Origin: Candidatus Omnitrophota bacterium
Lineage (GTDB): Bacteria; Omnitrophota; Gorgyraeia; B26-G9
DNA length: 22,394 nt
Assembly (NCBI GenBank): GCA_028718845.1
Contig: JAQULA010000004.1
Location: 1-22,394, forward strand
Direction: 5' to 3'
Every line of letters begins with the position of its first letter. Positions within the stretch are counted from its first letter, which is position 1. Both the position numbers and the translations under genes were made by a program. The notes beneath the pieces are model-generated. The model was not told the origin of the DNA and searched no databases. It saw nothing but the letters and a program-made list of their open reading frames with translations. Shown piece by piece: positions 6,492 through 14,977 of the stretch.

Positions 6492-7838
6492 GTGGTCAAA
6501 ACCGTCGTGTATTCGACAAAGCAGAAAATCCGTTGGGTGGAGTATACGCTAAAAGGCCGCTCTTGCCTGATAAGCAAAGAGGCGGTGGTTCCGGTGCCGC
6601 AGCCGCTTTTTGACGTAAACACCGTTAAGACGGCTTTGCGTGAAAAAGGGGTTGTGCTGGGCGCGGTGCTGAGTTGCTTTTTCCGTTACGAAGTCAGTGT
6701 CCGGTTTTTTTCTTTTCCCTCCCATGATTTGCCTGAGATTGCCCGGATGGTCAATTATGAAGCCGCGGACCTGCTGCCGATAAAGCCGGAGGAAACGATT
6801 ACCCGCTTTGTCGTGCTTGACTCCCGCGCCAACGGATACGCCGATACCTTCGTGGTTGTGGCCCATAAAGAAGAGGTGATGAAGCAGGTTGAGCGGCTGC
6901 GGGAGATCGGTCTGAACCTGGAAGCGGTATATTTGAGCAGTTTAGCTCTTTTCCATTGCCTGCGTTTCGTTGACGATCCGGATAAATCGTGTTTGTCCGG
7001 CCGGAATGTAATTGTGGCCTATTACGAAGACAGCGTGGTGGAAATCCTCATCATTTCCGACGGCAAGCTGGTTTTAAGCCGCGGTTTTCTGGTCGACCAG
7101 CAGAAAAATTTACCCCAGGTTTTAAGCAGCGAGATCCGTCACAGCATAGAATCTTTTCTGCATATGTCCCGGGAAAAGGCCGTGCAGGAATTGATCCTCG
7201 GCGGGTGGAACACGGATTTATCGCCGGTAGCGGCCATGCTGAAAGAATATTTCGACATCCCGGTGCGGATTGAACCGCGTTTGGATATCGCCTGTGGCCT
7301 GGCGGTGTCCGGCGAACAGCAGGTTAACCTGTTGAGCGATGAATTCCTGGCGAAAAAAGTGTTCAAACGGATCAAAAGAAAACTGATTCTTACCACGGCG
7401 CTGTTGTTGGTGAATGTGGTTATCGCCGGGGCGATATTTATGGTTTCCCTGCATAATAAAAAAACCTATTTGGCTATGCTCGAGGAACGTTTCCGGCGCC
7501 TGAAACCGGAGGCGGATATGATTATGGCCAAACTGCAGAAATTGCAGATGGTTAAGCAGCAGGTTAGCGCGCAAATCCTTATTCTGGACGCGGTTACCGA
7601 TCTGGTCAATCTTACATCTTCCTCGTGTGTGTTGAATATGCTTTCGATCAATGAAAACGGCAGTATGGTCGTACGCGGGCAAACCGATAATTTACAGGAT
7701 GTTCTCGATTTTGTGTCCAAGATTGAAAAATCGACATTTTTTAGGAACGGCCGGCTAAATTATTCCAGCCGTCGCAAAATAAAAGATAATGAACTGCTTG
7801 ATTTCGAGATCCAGGCGGAGCTAAACCGGGAACAATGA
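6492..7838 (+). CDS. GspL/PilM-PilN-like assembly platform protein
   Basis: The 448-residue protein combines an N-terminal actin-like (PilM/GspL cytoplasmic) domain of about 290 residues, with the PilM-like stretch MVNYEAADLLPIKPEE near 77-92 and V-V-V-A-H-K-E-E-V. One membrane helix follows (about 297-318, LILTTALLLVNVVIAGAIF), then a coiled-coil segment, then a small periplasmic ferredoxin-like domain with V-V-R-G-Q-T-D-N-L-Q-D-V. This is the GspL architecture, equivalent to PilM plus PilN in type IV pili. The start is GTG 6492, 3 bases after gspK. No gspM or pilO-like gene follows; rsmD is next after 45 bases. It anchors the pseudopilus platform to the inner membrane. Confidence 0.78.
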   Translation: MVKTVVYSTKQKIRWVEYTLKGRSCLISKEAVVPVPQPLFDVNTVKTALREKGVVLGAVLSCFFRYEVSVRFFSFPSHDLPEIARMVNYEAADLLPIKPEETITRFVVLDSRANGYADTFVVVAHKEEVMKQVERLREIGLNLEAVYLSSLALFHCLRFVDDPDKSCLSGRNVIVAYYEDSVVEILIISDGKLVLSRGFLVDQQKNLPQVLSSEIRHSIESFLHMSREKAVQELILGGWNTDLSPVAAMLKEYFDIPVRIEPRLDIACGLAVSGEQQVNLLSDEFLAKKVFKRIKRKLILTTALLLVNVVIAGAIFMVSLHNKKTYLAMLEERFRRLKPEADMIMAKLQKLQMVKQQVSAQILILDAVTDLVNLTSSSCVLNMLSINENGSMVVRGQTDNLQDVLDFVSKIEKSTFFRNGRLNYSSRRKIKDNELLDFEIQAELNREQ

Positions 7839-7883
7839 TTACCGTCTTCGCCGAAGAATGAACGCGGGAAAGGTTTTTTCATC

Positions 7884-8435
7884 ATGCGGATTACTACCGG
7901 TACATTAAGAGGCCGGAGCATTATCATGCCTAAATCCAGCCTTGTCCGTCCGACCCGGGAAATGGTCCGCAAAGCAATTTTCGATGTCCTGATGGATTTC
8001 GTTGAAGGAAAAGACGTGCTTGACCTTTTCAGCGGCAGCGGAGCCCTTGGTTTTCAGGCATTGAGCAACGGAGCGCGCAGTGTCACTTTTGTCGAGACCC
8101 AAAGGGTTTGCTGCGGCGTTATCCGGGAAAACGCGGCTGCGTTGGGTGTAGAGTCCCGGTGCCGGATACTTTGCCGGGATGTTTTTGCCGTTTTGCCGTG
8201 GTTTAAACGGCAATCACAGACATTTCCGCTCATTTTCTCCGATCCTCCGTACGGCCGGGATCTGGCAAAAAAATGCTTGCTCGAAATCTGCGGTTATGAT
8301 ATAGTACTTCCGCCTGCAATAGTGGTCATCGAACACTCCAAAACGGACGAAATGCCGTCAGAGTGTTCACCTTTAACGCTATGGCAGAATAAGAAATATG
8401 GGGACACTTTTGTCTCTTTTTACACCAACATGTGA
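7884..8435 (+). CDS. rsmD: 16S rRNA (guanine(966)-N(2))-methyltransferase RsmD
   Basis: The 183-residue protein matches RsmD, which methylates G966 of 16S rRNA using S-adenosylmethionine. It starts with the family pattern MRITTGTLRGR, then V-R-P-T-R-E-M-V-R-K-A-I-F (21-33). The SAM-binding motif D-L-F-S-G-S-G-A-L-G-F is at 47-57 and the catalytic N6/N2-methylase motif DPPYG is at 120-124. Length is normal. A weak SD (aaagg) lies upstream of ATG 7884. In many genomes rsmD is directly followed by coaD, and the same order holds here. Confidence 0.93.
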   Translation: MRITTGTLRGRSIIMPKSSLVRPTREMVRKAIFDVLMDFVEGKDVLDLFSGSGALGFQALSNGARSVTFVETQRVCCGVIRENAAALGVESRCRILCRDVFAVLPWFKRQSQTFPLIFSDPPYGRDLAKKCLLEICGYDIVLPPAIVVIEHSKTDEMPSECSPLTLWQNKKYGDTFVSFYTNM

Positions 8436-8535
8436 TGGTGCGGCATTATAGCCTCTCGCTGCGGGTTCTTACCGGTGCACGGCGATAATTTTATTCCCGG
8501 ACAGAGGGCGGCAGGATAACAATTACGGGGGATTT
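8436..8535. other. Non-coding gap between rsmD and coaD
   Basis: No ORF, tRNA or recognised riboswitch was found in this part of the 159-base gap. A possible weak pairing joins gcctct (near 8451) with agaggGc (near 8504), but it includes a bulge. A -35-like TTTACA at 8419-8424 has no well-placed -10. Confidence 0.3.
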
Positions 8536-8569
8536 ATATATCACTGCGCGTTTGTTGCCAGTGATATAT
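8536..8569 (+). promoter_or_regulatory. Stem-loop upstream of coaD
   Basis: An 11-bp perfect inverted repeat, ATATATCACTG (8536-8546) and CAGTGATATAT (8559-8569), encloses a 12-base loop. It ends 25 bases before the coaD start and 7 bases before its SD. No U-tract follows, so it is not a standard terminator. It could stabilise or attenuate the message, or be a protein-binding site. Confidence 0.4.
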
Positions 8570-8594
8570 TTATTATGGAGAGGATGCGCCGCAA

Positions 8595-9098
8595 ATGAAA
8601 AAACGCGCGGTATACCCGGGAACCTTCGATCCGGTAACCTACGGACATGTTGATTTGATCAAGCGGGCGGCCCGTATTTTCGACGAGGTTATCGTTGCCG
8701 TCGCCAAGAATGCCGAAAAAAGCCCGTTGTTCAGTACGGAAGAGCGTATCGACATGCTCAGCCGGGCAACCAGCGGGATCAACGGCGTCGTGCTCGACAG
8801 TTTTGACGAGTTGATGGTCGATTATGTGCAGAAAAAAAATTGTAACGTGGTTATTCGCGGATTGCGCATGATTTCCGATTTTGAATATGAATTTCAGATG
8901 GCCTTGACCAACCGGAAATTGAATAAAGATATCGAAGTTATCTTTATGATGCCTAAAGAGTCGTATTCGTTTTTATCGAGTAAATTGACCAAAGAGATGG
9001 CGTTGTACGATGCGAATCTATCGGAATTCGTACCGCCGTTCGTTGCCGAAAAACTTAACGAAAAAACACGGGAGCTTAAAAAGCGCGCCGGTCGATAG
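8595..9098 (+). CDS. coaD: Phosphopantetheine adenylyltransferase
   Basis: The 167-residue enzyme transfers AMP from ATP to 4'-phosphopantetheine, giving dephospho-CoA in the penultimate step of CoA synthesis. Family marks are Y-P-G-T-F-D-P-V-T-Y-G-H (7-18) with the T/H-x-G-H nucleotidyltransferase motif, N-V-V-I-R-G-L-R in the middle, F-E-Y-E-F-Q-M-A and Y-S-F-L-S-S-K-L-T-K-E near 120-130, which corresponds to the ISSS-type ATP-binding motif. Length is typical. A good SD (ggagagg, 8577-8583) precedes ATG 8595. The pta gene follows after 13 bases. Confidence 0.96.
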   Translation: MKKRAVYPGTFDPVTYGHVDLIKRAARIFDEVIVAVAKNAEKSPLFSTEERIDMLSRATSGINGVVLDSFDELMVDYVQKKNCNVVIRGLRMISDFEYEFQMALTNRKLNKDIEVIFMMPKESYSFLSSKLTKEMALYDANLSEFVPPFVAEKLNEKTRELKKRAGR

Positions 9099-9111
9099 CA
9101 GGAGACGATGT

Positions 9112-10116
9112 ATGGAAATTTTAGAAACGATTAGAAAACGTGCCAAGGCAGTGCAGCGTACGGTGATTCTTCCGGAGACCCGGGATAAACGGGTTTTACA
9201 GGCGGCGAAATTCACGATCGAGCAGAAACTGGCCCGGCTGATTTTGGTTTCCGACGATCCGGATTTTCTTAAGACCGCCGCTGCCGACGGATTCGATTTT
9301 TCCGGGGTGCCGGTGGTTAATCCTCTGACCAGTCCGGAATTACCCGGTTTTGCCCAAAAATTTTATGAAATACGCAGGCATAAGGGAGTTACCGAAGAGC
9401 AGGCGCTTGCTCAGGTGAAAAATCCGGTTACTTTCGCGGCGATGATGGTCGGCAACGGCAGTGCCGACGGCATGGTTGCCGGGGCGGTGACTACCACCGC
9501 GGATGTGGCCAAAGCGGCGATTTACTGCGTCGGTTTTGGCGAAAAGGTGCGTACCATATCAAGTTGTTTTCTTATCTGTGTCCCGGATTGCCAATATGGA
9601 GAAGCCGGAACGTTTATCTTTTCCGACTGCGGCGTCGTTCCGGATCCGTCTCCGATGCAATTGGCGAACATTGCCGCCTCGGCCGCGGACCTGTTCCGGA
9701 TCCTGGTGCAGAAAGAGCCGCGGGTGGCCCTGCTGAGTTTCTCCACCAAAGGCAGCGCCAGCCACGAGATGGTCGATAAAATCACCCGTACGCGCGAAAT
9801 CATTCACGAAAAATTCCCGGACCTCATTGCCGACGGCGAATTTCAGCTGGACGCGGCCATTGTTCCGGAGGTTGCCAAGATAAAAGCGCCGGATAGCGAC
9901 GTTGCCGGGCATGCGAATGTGCTGATCTTCCCGGATTTGAATGCCGGAAATATTTGTTATAAAATGGCCCAGCGACTGGCCAAGGCCGGAGTGATCGGCC
10001 CGATCCTGAACGGCCTGAAAAAGCCCTGCAGCGATTTATCGCGCGGATGTACGGTCGATGAGGTCGTCGATGCTATTTGCACCACGGCGATTCGCGCCGT
10101 AGAAGAAGGAAAATAA
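9112..10116 (+). CDS. pta: Phosphate acetyltransferase
   Basis: The 334-residue enzyme interconverts acetyl-CoA and acetyl phosphate. It has the short (single-domain) PTA fold, starting MEILETIRKRAK and showing V-I-L-P-E-T-R-D-K-R near 20, G-N-G-S-A-D-G-M-V-A-G-A near 120, I-F-S-D-C-G-V-V-P near 165 and L-I-F-P-D-L-N-A-G-N near 280, all conserved in the family. The open frame reaches back to 9010, but that region overlaps coaD; ATG 9112 has the SD aggaga at the right distance. Its stop overlaps the ackA start (TAATG), and the pair forms the standard acetate/ATP pathway. Confidence 0.96.
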   Translation: MEILETIRKRAKAVQRTVILPETRDKRVLQAAKFTIEQKLARLILVSDDPDFLKTAAADGFDFSGVPVVNPLTSPELPGFAQKFYEIRRHKGVTEEQALAQVKNPVTFAAMMVGNGSADGMVAGAVTTTADVAKAAIYCVGFGEKVRTISSCFLICVPDCQYGEAGTFIFSDCGVVPDPSPMQLANIAASAADLFRILVQKEPRVALLSFSTKGSASHEMVDKITRTREIIHEKFPDLIADGEFQLDAAIVPEVAKIKAPDSDVAGHANVLIFPDLNAGNICYKMAQRLAKAGVIGPILNGLKKPCSDLSRGCTVDEVVDAICTTAIRAVEEGK

Positions 10117-11255
10117 TGAACATCCTGATCATCAATTGTGGGAGCTCCTCGATAAAATATCAGCTTTTTTCCATGGAACGCAAAGCGTCCCTGCTGAACG
10201 GAATCGTCGAAAAGATCGGCAGCGAGGAAGCTTCGGTCACGCACCGTAAAGGTGAAAAAAAACACAAACAAACTATCGGCGTCCCGGATTATTTTTCGGC
10301 CGTGGAAATCATTGCCGGTCTGTTGACGCACCCGGAATGGGGCGCGGTTGAGGAAAAGTCCGCTATCCATGCCATCGGACATCGGGTGGTCCACGGCGGG
10401 GAGGAGTTTAAATCATCGGTGGTTATCGATAAACATGTAATGGAGCGGATAAAATATTACGGAAAACTGGCTCCGCTGCATAATCCTCCGGCTTATAACG
10501 GTATCCGCGGGACAATGCAAATATTTCCGCATACCGTGCAGGTTGCCGTATTTGATACCGCGTTTCATCAAACCATGCCGGAAGAGGCCTATCTGTACGG
10601 GTTGCCGTATAAATTATATAAACAGTACTGTATCCGGCGCTATGGATTTCATGGTACGAGCCATCGTTATGTGGCCGAGGCCGCGGCAAAGATGCTTAAA
10701 CGGCCGCTGGTAAAATTGAAACTGATCACTTGCCATCTGGGTAATGGATGCAGCATTACCGCGGTCAAGAACGGAAAGTCGGTCGATACCAGTATGGGTT
10801 TTACCCCTTTGGAAGGGCTGCTCATGGGCACGCGCTGCGGGGATATTGACCCGGCGCTGGTGGGTTATATAATGGAAAAAGAAAAAATGACGATTAACCA
10901 GGTTAACGACTTGATGAACCGCAAAAGCGGCCTATTGGGTCTTTCCGGGATAAGCAATGATATGCGTGATTTGCTGGAATGCGCCAAAAAAGGCAATCAC
11001 CGGGCGAAATTGGCGATCGATGTGTTCATTTACCGGGTAAAGAAATATATCGGCGCGTATATCGCGGTGATGAACGGCGCCGATACCGTGATCCTGACCG
11101 CCGGGATCGGCGAGAATGTCGCGATCATGAAACAGCGCCTGAGCAAGGAAATGAGCAATGTGCTGGGCCGCAGGATCAAGATATTGACCATTCATACCGA
11201 TGAAGAACGATTGATCGCGTTTGATACGTATGAATTGGTGAAAAATAAAAAATGA
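10116..11255 (+). CDS. ackA: Acetate kinase
   Basis: The 379-residue enzyme converts acetyl phosphate and ADP to acetate and ATP. Conserved segments appear in order: I-I-N-C-G-S-S-S-I-K-Y (5-15), H-R-V-V-H-G-G-E-E-F, V-F-D-T-A-F-H, R-Y-G-F-H-G-T-S-H, C-H-L-G-N-G-C-S-I, the F-T-P-L-E-G-L-M-G-T-R-like block and T-A-G-I-G-E-N near 330. It is about 20 residues shorter than the common 400. ATG 10116 overlaps the pta stop and is the first position giving the family N-terminus; the upstream part of the frame lies inside pta. It overlaps the following DUF177 gene by 4 bases. Confidence 0.96.
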   Translation: MNILIINCGSSSIKYQLFSMERKASLLNGIVEKIGSEEASVTHRKGEKKHKQTIGVPDYFSAVEIIAGLLTHPEWGAVEEKSAIHAIGHRVVHGGEEFKSSVVIDKHVMERIKYYGKLAPLHNPPAYNGIRGTMQIFPHTVQVAVFDTAFHQTMPEEAYLYGLPYKLYKQYCIRRYGFHGTSHRYVAEAAAKMLKRPLVKLKLITCHLGNGCSITAVKNGKSVDTSMGFTPLEGLLMGTRCGDIDPALVGYIMEKEKMTINQVNDLMNRKSGLLGLSGISNDMRDLLECAKKGNHRAKLAIDVFIYRVKKYIGAYIAVMNGADTVILTAGIGENVAIMKQRLSKEMSNVLGRRIKILTIHTDEERLIAFDTYELVKNKK

Positions 11256-11695
11256 AGATTGTTGTCAATGAAATCCCGAGAACCGGCCTGGTGGTTGAAG
11301 AAACCCATTCGGCCGATGAGATTGATGTCGAACGGGATGATATTATCTTTCGGGAACCGGTGACCATACAGGCTGAAGTACGGCGTGAGTTTGATAATTT
11401 GCATATCCGCGTACGGGTCAACAGCAGTATTAAATTCAATTGCGCGCGATGTCTCAAACCGGGACAGCGGCGGTTCGCGTGTGACCGGGAAATAATAAAG
11501 CCGGTTGTGGAAGAAAACATCATCGATATCACCCAGCTGGCGCGGGAAGAAATAATCCTGAATTATCCGGATCGTTTGTTGTGTAAAGAAGATTGCAAAG
11601 GGCTTTGTTCCCGTTGCGGCTGGAATTTAAACGAAAGTGATTGTGGGTGCGGGACGGACGATGAGTCTGTCTTTCGTACGCATCTTAAACTGTAA
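11252..11695 (+). CDS. yceD: YceD/DUF177 family protein
   Basis: The 147-residue protein belongs to DUF177, whose members (YceD) lie next to rpmF and have been linked to 23S rRNA accumulation or processing. Seen here are a Cys pair in F-N-C-A-R-C-L-K-P (about 61-69) and a C-terminal Cys-rich block, C-K-E-D-C-K-G-L-C-S-R-C-G, plus D-C-G-C, as in many bacterial forms. Start ATG 11252 overlaps the ackA stop. rpmF follows 39 bases downstream, the conserved arrangement across bacteria. The precise biochemical role is not known from sequence. Confidence 0.9.
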   Translation: MKIVVNEIPRTGLVVEETHSADEIDVERDDIIFREPVTIQAEVRREFDNLHIRVRVNSSIKFNCARCLKPGQRRFACDREIIKPVVEENIIDITQLAREEIILNYPDRLLCKEDCKGLCSRCGWNLNESDCGCGTDDESVFRTHLKL

Positions 11696-11734
11696 CCGAT
11701 AAAGCAAGAATCAAGAATAATAAGGAGGATAGTC

Positions 11735-11929
11735 ATGGCGCATCCAAAACGGAAACATTCGAAAACCCGGCGTGACAAAGGCAGAGCGCAGACCAAGATC
11801 GATGGCCCGGCGCTGTCGCTGTGCCCGCATTGTAAGCAGCCGAAACCACCCCATCGTATCTGTCCGCATTGCGGGATGTACAAAGGAAAAAAGTACATCG
11901 AGCAGAAAGAGAAAAAACCTAAAAAATAA
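11735..11929 (+). CDS. rpmF: 50S ribosomal protein L32
   Basis: The 64-residue basic protein begins MAHPKRKHSKTRRDKGRA, the L32 hallmark, and carries a zinc-binding C30-x2-C33 / C43-x2-C46 set (a C+ paralogue type). A strong SD aaggagg (11722-11728) precedes ATG 11735. The yceD-rpmF-plsX order is widespread and couples ribosome and lipid genes. Confidence 0.97.
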   Translation: MAHPKRKHSKTRRDKGRAQTKIDGPALSLCPHCKQPKPPHRICPHCGMYKGKKYIEQKEKKPKK

Positions 11930-11964
11930 TCGGGTATAGGCGGACTGAGGGGGCGCATACATAT

Positions 11965-12978
11965 ATGAGAATAGCCGTTGATGCCATGGGTGGGGACAAG
12001 GCGCCGGATATGGAGATTGCCGGTGCGTTGCTGGCTGCACAGACGATAAAGGCCGATATAATTTTGGTCGGTCAAAAAAAGCTTATCGAAGAAAAGCTTT
12101 CCGCTTTGAAACGCCGGATCCCCCCGGCTGTTTCCGTCGTCGATGCTTCCGAAGTAATCCGTATGGATGAATCTCCGGCGGTCAGTGTCCGCCGGAAAAA
12201 AGATTCCTCGATCAACGTCGCGGTCCGGATGGTCAAAGAAAAAAAAGCCGATGCCATTGTATCCGCCGGCAATACCGGGGCCGTGGTTTGCGCGGCAAGC
12301 CTGGGGCTGCGGCTTTTACCGGGTATCGACCGTCCGGGGATAAGCTGTATCCTGCCCACACTCAAAGGCGTGGTTCAGGTTATCGATATGGGCGCGAATA
12401 TCGACCCGCGTCCGGAACACCTGCTTCAATACGGCATCATGGGTGGTATTTACAGTAAATTTGTCCTGAATAAATCCAATCCTACCGTCGGTCTGCTTAA
12501 TATCGGAGAAGAAGAGACCAAAGGGCCGGAATTTGTCAAAGAAACCTTTAAATTACTGGAACTGGACCAAAATATCAATTTTATCGGCAATGTCGAAGGC
12601 CGCGATATCTATGTGGGCGATTGCGATGTGATTGTCTGCGACGGCTTTTTGGGGAACGTGGTGTTAAAAGTTTCCGAGGGACTGGCTGATGCGATCAAGG
12701 AAATGCTTAAACGCAAACTTTCGACCAATATTATTACCATGCTGGGAGCTTTATTGAGCGCGCCGGCGTTTAACGCCTTGAAAAAAGAGATCGATTATTC
12801 CGAATACGGGGGAGCGCCGTTGCTGGGAATCGACGGCGTATGTATCATCGCGCATGGAGGGTCTTCGGCGAATGCCATCAAGAACGCTATTCGTGTGGCC
12901 CAGGAATCACTCCTGAACAATGTCAATCAACATATCGTGGAAGCGGTGGCCGCCGGTAAAATCAACCAGGCTAAATAA
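11965..12978 (+). CDS. plsX: Phosphate acyltransferase PlsX
   Basis: The 337-residue protein matches PlsX, which makes acyl-phosphate from acyl-ACP for phospholipid synthesis. It starts MRIAVDAMGGDKAPD, the family signature. Others are D-A-I-V-S-A-G-N-T-G-A-V near 98-109, I-D-M-G-A-N-I-D-P-R-P near 140, N-I-G-E-E-E-T-K-G near 175 and D-V-I-V-C-D-G-F-L-G-N near 220. Length is typical. A purine-rich gaggggg lies upstream of ATG 11965. In many bacteria fabH comes next, but here fabD follows after 30 bases. Confidence 0.96.
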   Translation: MRIAVDAMGGDKAPDMEIAGALLAAQTIKADIILVGQKKLIEEKLSALKRRIPPAVSVVDASEVIRMDESPAVSVRRKKDSSINVAVRMVKEKKADAIVSAGNTGAVVCAASLGLRLLPGIDRPGISCILPTLKGVVQVIDMGANIDPRPEHLLQYGIMGGIYSKFVLNKSNPTVGLLNIGEEETKGPEFVKETFKLLELDQNINFIGNVEGRDIYVGDCDVIVCDGFLGNVVLKVSEGLADAIKEMLKRKLSTNIITMLGALLSAPAFNALKKEIDYSEYGGAPLLGIDGVCIIAHGGSSANAIKNAIRVAQESLLNNVNQHIVEAVAAGKINQAK

Positions 12979-13008
12979 CCGGCCCGCTTAAGTAAAACCA
13001 GGAGGCAC

Positions 13009-13953
13009 ATGGCTACGGAAAAAATAGCGTATATATTCCCCGGGCAGGGAGCGCAGTACATCGGCATGGGCAAAGAGCTCTACGAGGCTTGCCCCCGGGC
13101 AAAAGCGGTTTTTGATCAGGCCGACGCGGTTCTCGGCTTTCCTTTAACCCGGATCTGTTTTGAAGGCCCTCAGGAAAAACTGACCCAGAGCGCGGTATGT
13201 CAGCCGGCTATTCTTACCCTGAGTATTGCCGCGTTTGAGGCTTTGAACGGCGATCCTTCCTTTAATATCAATCCGGCCGCGTGCGCCGGATTGAGTTTGG
13301 GCGAATATTCCGCTTTGGTCGGCTGCGGAAGTTTGGCATTTGCCGATGCGGTAATGCTGGTGCATAAACGCGGCCAATTCATGGATGAGGCCTCACAGAG
13401 AAATCCGGGCACAATGTCCTGTGTTCTGGGGCTTGAACTGGAGGCCGCGCAGAAGGTTTGCCGGGAGTCCGGAGCGGAAATCGCCAATCTCAACAGCCCC
13501 GGGCAAATCGTGCTTTCCGGATCCCATTCGGCCATTACCAAGGCCGGTGAATTGGCGCAACAGTCCGGAGCAAAGCGGGTTATACCTTTGGATGTAAGCG
13601 GTCCGTTTCACTCCAGCTTAATGCAGCCGGCAGTGGAAAAACTAAGTCTTGAGCTGGCCAAGGTACCGATGCGTAAACCGCAAACGCTGTTTGTCCCGAA
13701 TGTGACTGCCGAATTCGTCTCCGATGAACAGACGATCCGAAAATTACTGGTTCAGCAGGTGGCGCACACGACTTACTGGGAAAAAACCATCCGGCTTTTG
13801 CAACAAAACGGATTTACGCACTATTATGAACTGGGGCCGGGCAAGGTTTTACGTGGTTTGTTGCAACGTATTGATAAACAATTAGTTGTGGTTAATGTTG
13901 ATAAGTGGGCAGACATTGTCCAATTAAAAGCAAACTCAGGGGGCTCGATATGA
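13009..13953 (+). CDS. fabD: Malonyl-CoA-ACP transacylase
   Basis: The 314-residue enzyme loads malonyl groups onto ACP. It starts with I-F-P-G-Q-G-A-Q near 9-16. The nucleophile elbow is G94-L-S96-L-G98, a Leu variant of the common GHSLG that is also known in the family. R121 lies in K-R-G-Q-F-M, the active-site His in S-G-P-F-H201-S, and E-L-G-P-G-K-V-L near the C-terminus. SD aggagg precedes ATG 13009. The last codons overlap the fabG start (ATGA at 13950). Confidence 0.95.
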   Translation: MATEKIAYIFPGQGAQYIGMGKELYEACPRAKAVFDQADAVLGFPLTRICFEGPQEKLTQSAVCQPAILTLSIAAFEALNGDPSFNINPAACAGLSLGEYSALVGCGSLAFADAVMLVHKRGQFMDEASQRNPGTMSCVLGLELEAAQKVCRESGAEIANLNSPGQIVLSGSHSAITKAGELAQQSGAKRVIPLDVSGPFHSSLMQPAVEKLSLELAKVPMRKPQTLFVPNVTAEFVSDEQTIRKLLVQQVAHTTYWEKTIRLLQQNGFTHYYELGPGKVLRGLLQRIDKQLVVVNVDKWADIVQLKANSGGSI

Positions 13954-14690
13954 AATTAAAAGGACAAGTGGCGGTTATTACCGGAGGCGGACGGGGTATT
14001 GGTTTGGAAATAGCGCGGGGATTGGCAAAAGAGGGCGCGGATTGCGTTTTATGCGATGTTAATGCCGAAGAATTGAACAATGCCGCGCTGGAAATCGGAA
14101 AAATGGGCGTGCAGGTATTACCGATTGCCTTGAATGTGACGGACTTATCGCAATGCGAAGAGATGGTGAACAAAGTTATTGACAAATTTAAAAAAATAGA
14201 TATACTAATCAATAACGCGGGCATTACCAGAGACGGATTGCTGCTGCGGATGAAAGAAGAAGACTGGGACGCGGTGATTTCGGTTAACCTTAAGGGCACC
14301 TATAACTGTACCAAAGCCGCCTTGAAGGTTATGGTTAAGCAACGCAGCGGACGCATGGTCAACGTAGCATCGATCATCGGGGTAATGGGAAATGCCGGTC
14401 AAGCCAATTACGCGGCTTCTAAAGCGGGGATAATCGGGTTTACCAAGAGTGTGGCCAAGGAAGTTGCGTCAAGGAATATCAATATCAATGCTATTGCGCC
14501 TGGGTTTATTGAGACCAAAATGACACAGGCTTTGAATGAAGACGTAAGAGCCGCTATGCTCAAGCAGATACCGCTGGCGAGGTTTGGAAAGCCGGAAGAT
14601 GTGGCGCAATTAGTGCTTTTCTTGGTGAGTGACGCATCAAGTTACATAACAGGTCAGGTAATTCAGATTGACGGGGGAATGCTCATGTAG
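13950..14690 (+). CDS. fabG: 3-oxoacyl-ACP reductase
   Basis: The 246-residue short-chain dehydrogenase reduces 3-oxoacyl-ACP with NADPH. It has the cofactor motif T-G-G-G-R-G-I-G (11-18), N-N-A-G (88-91), N113, and the catalytic S141, Y154 and K158 in the S-x12-Y-x3-K arrangement, ending in the FabG-like I-D-G-G-M. The open frame runs back to GTG 13905 inside fabD, but ATG 13950 gives the exact family N-terminus MKLKGQVAVITGG and overlaps the fabD stop. Confidence 0.95.
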   Translation: MKLKGQVAVITGGGRGIGLEIARGLAKEGADCVLCDVNAEELNNAALEIGKMGVQVLPIALNVTDLSQCEEMVNKVIDKFKKIDILINNAGITRDGLLLRMKEEDWDAVISVNLKGTYNCTKAALKVMVKQRSGRMVNVASIIGVMGNAGQANYAASKAGIIGFTKSVAKEVASRNININAIAPGFIETKMTQALNEDVRAAMLKQIPLARFGKPEDVAQLVLFLVSDASSYITGQVIQIDGGMLM

Positions 14691-14718
14691 CATCCCTGAA
14701 AGAAGGAGGAGAAGAATC

Positions 14719-14955
14719 ATGTCAGTGGAAGATAAGGTGAAATCAATCATTGTCGATCAGTTAGGTGTTAAAGCCGAAGAAGTAACTCCGACCGCTTCAT
14801 TTGTAGACGACTTGGGTGCCGATTCCCTGGATACGGTCGAGTTGGTAATGGCTCTGGAAGAAGAGTTTGGCATTGAGATCCCGGATGAAGATGCCGAGAA
14901 AATGACCACCGTCGGTGAAGCGATAAAGTATATCGGCGAAAAAACCAAAGAATAA
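14719..14955 (+). CDS. acpP: Acyl carrier protein
   Basis: This 78-residue acidic protein carries the phosphopantetheine attachment motif D-L-G-A-D-S36-L-D-T-V-E-L, followed by helix II-III residues E-E-F-G-I-E-I-P-D-E-D-A-E. A strong SD (aaggagga, 14703-14710) sets ATG 14719; the frame's upstream extension to 14668 lies inside fabG and is not used. It is the carrier for the neighbouring fatty acid enzymes. Confidence 0.97.
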   Translation: MSVEDKVKSIIVDQLGVKAEEVTPTASFVDDLGADSLDTVELVMALEEEFGIEIPDEDAEKMTTVGEAIKYIGEKTKE

Positions 14956-14977
14956 TGGCAACCGGTATTTGCAGCTA

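Noticed and set aside
8436..8594. Possible fluoride riboswitch or small SRP-type RNA in the rsmD-coaD gap
   Set aside because: Neither the conserved core segments nor the required pairing of those RNAs could be found.
9559..9912. 117-residue minus-strand frame within pta
   Set aside because: It lies wholly antisense to conserved pta motifs and has no start context or family features.
11563..12075. 170-residue minus-strand frame spanning yceD, rpmF and plsX starts
   Set aside because: It opposes three well-supported genes with SD sequences; no domain is seen.
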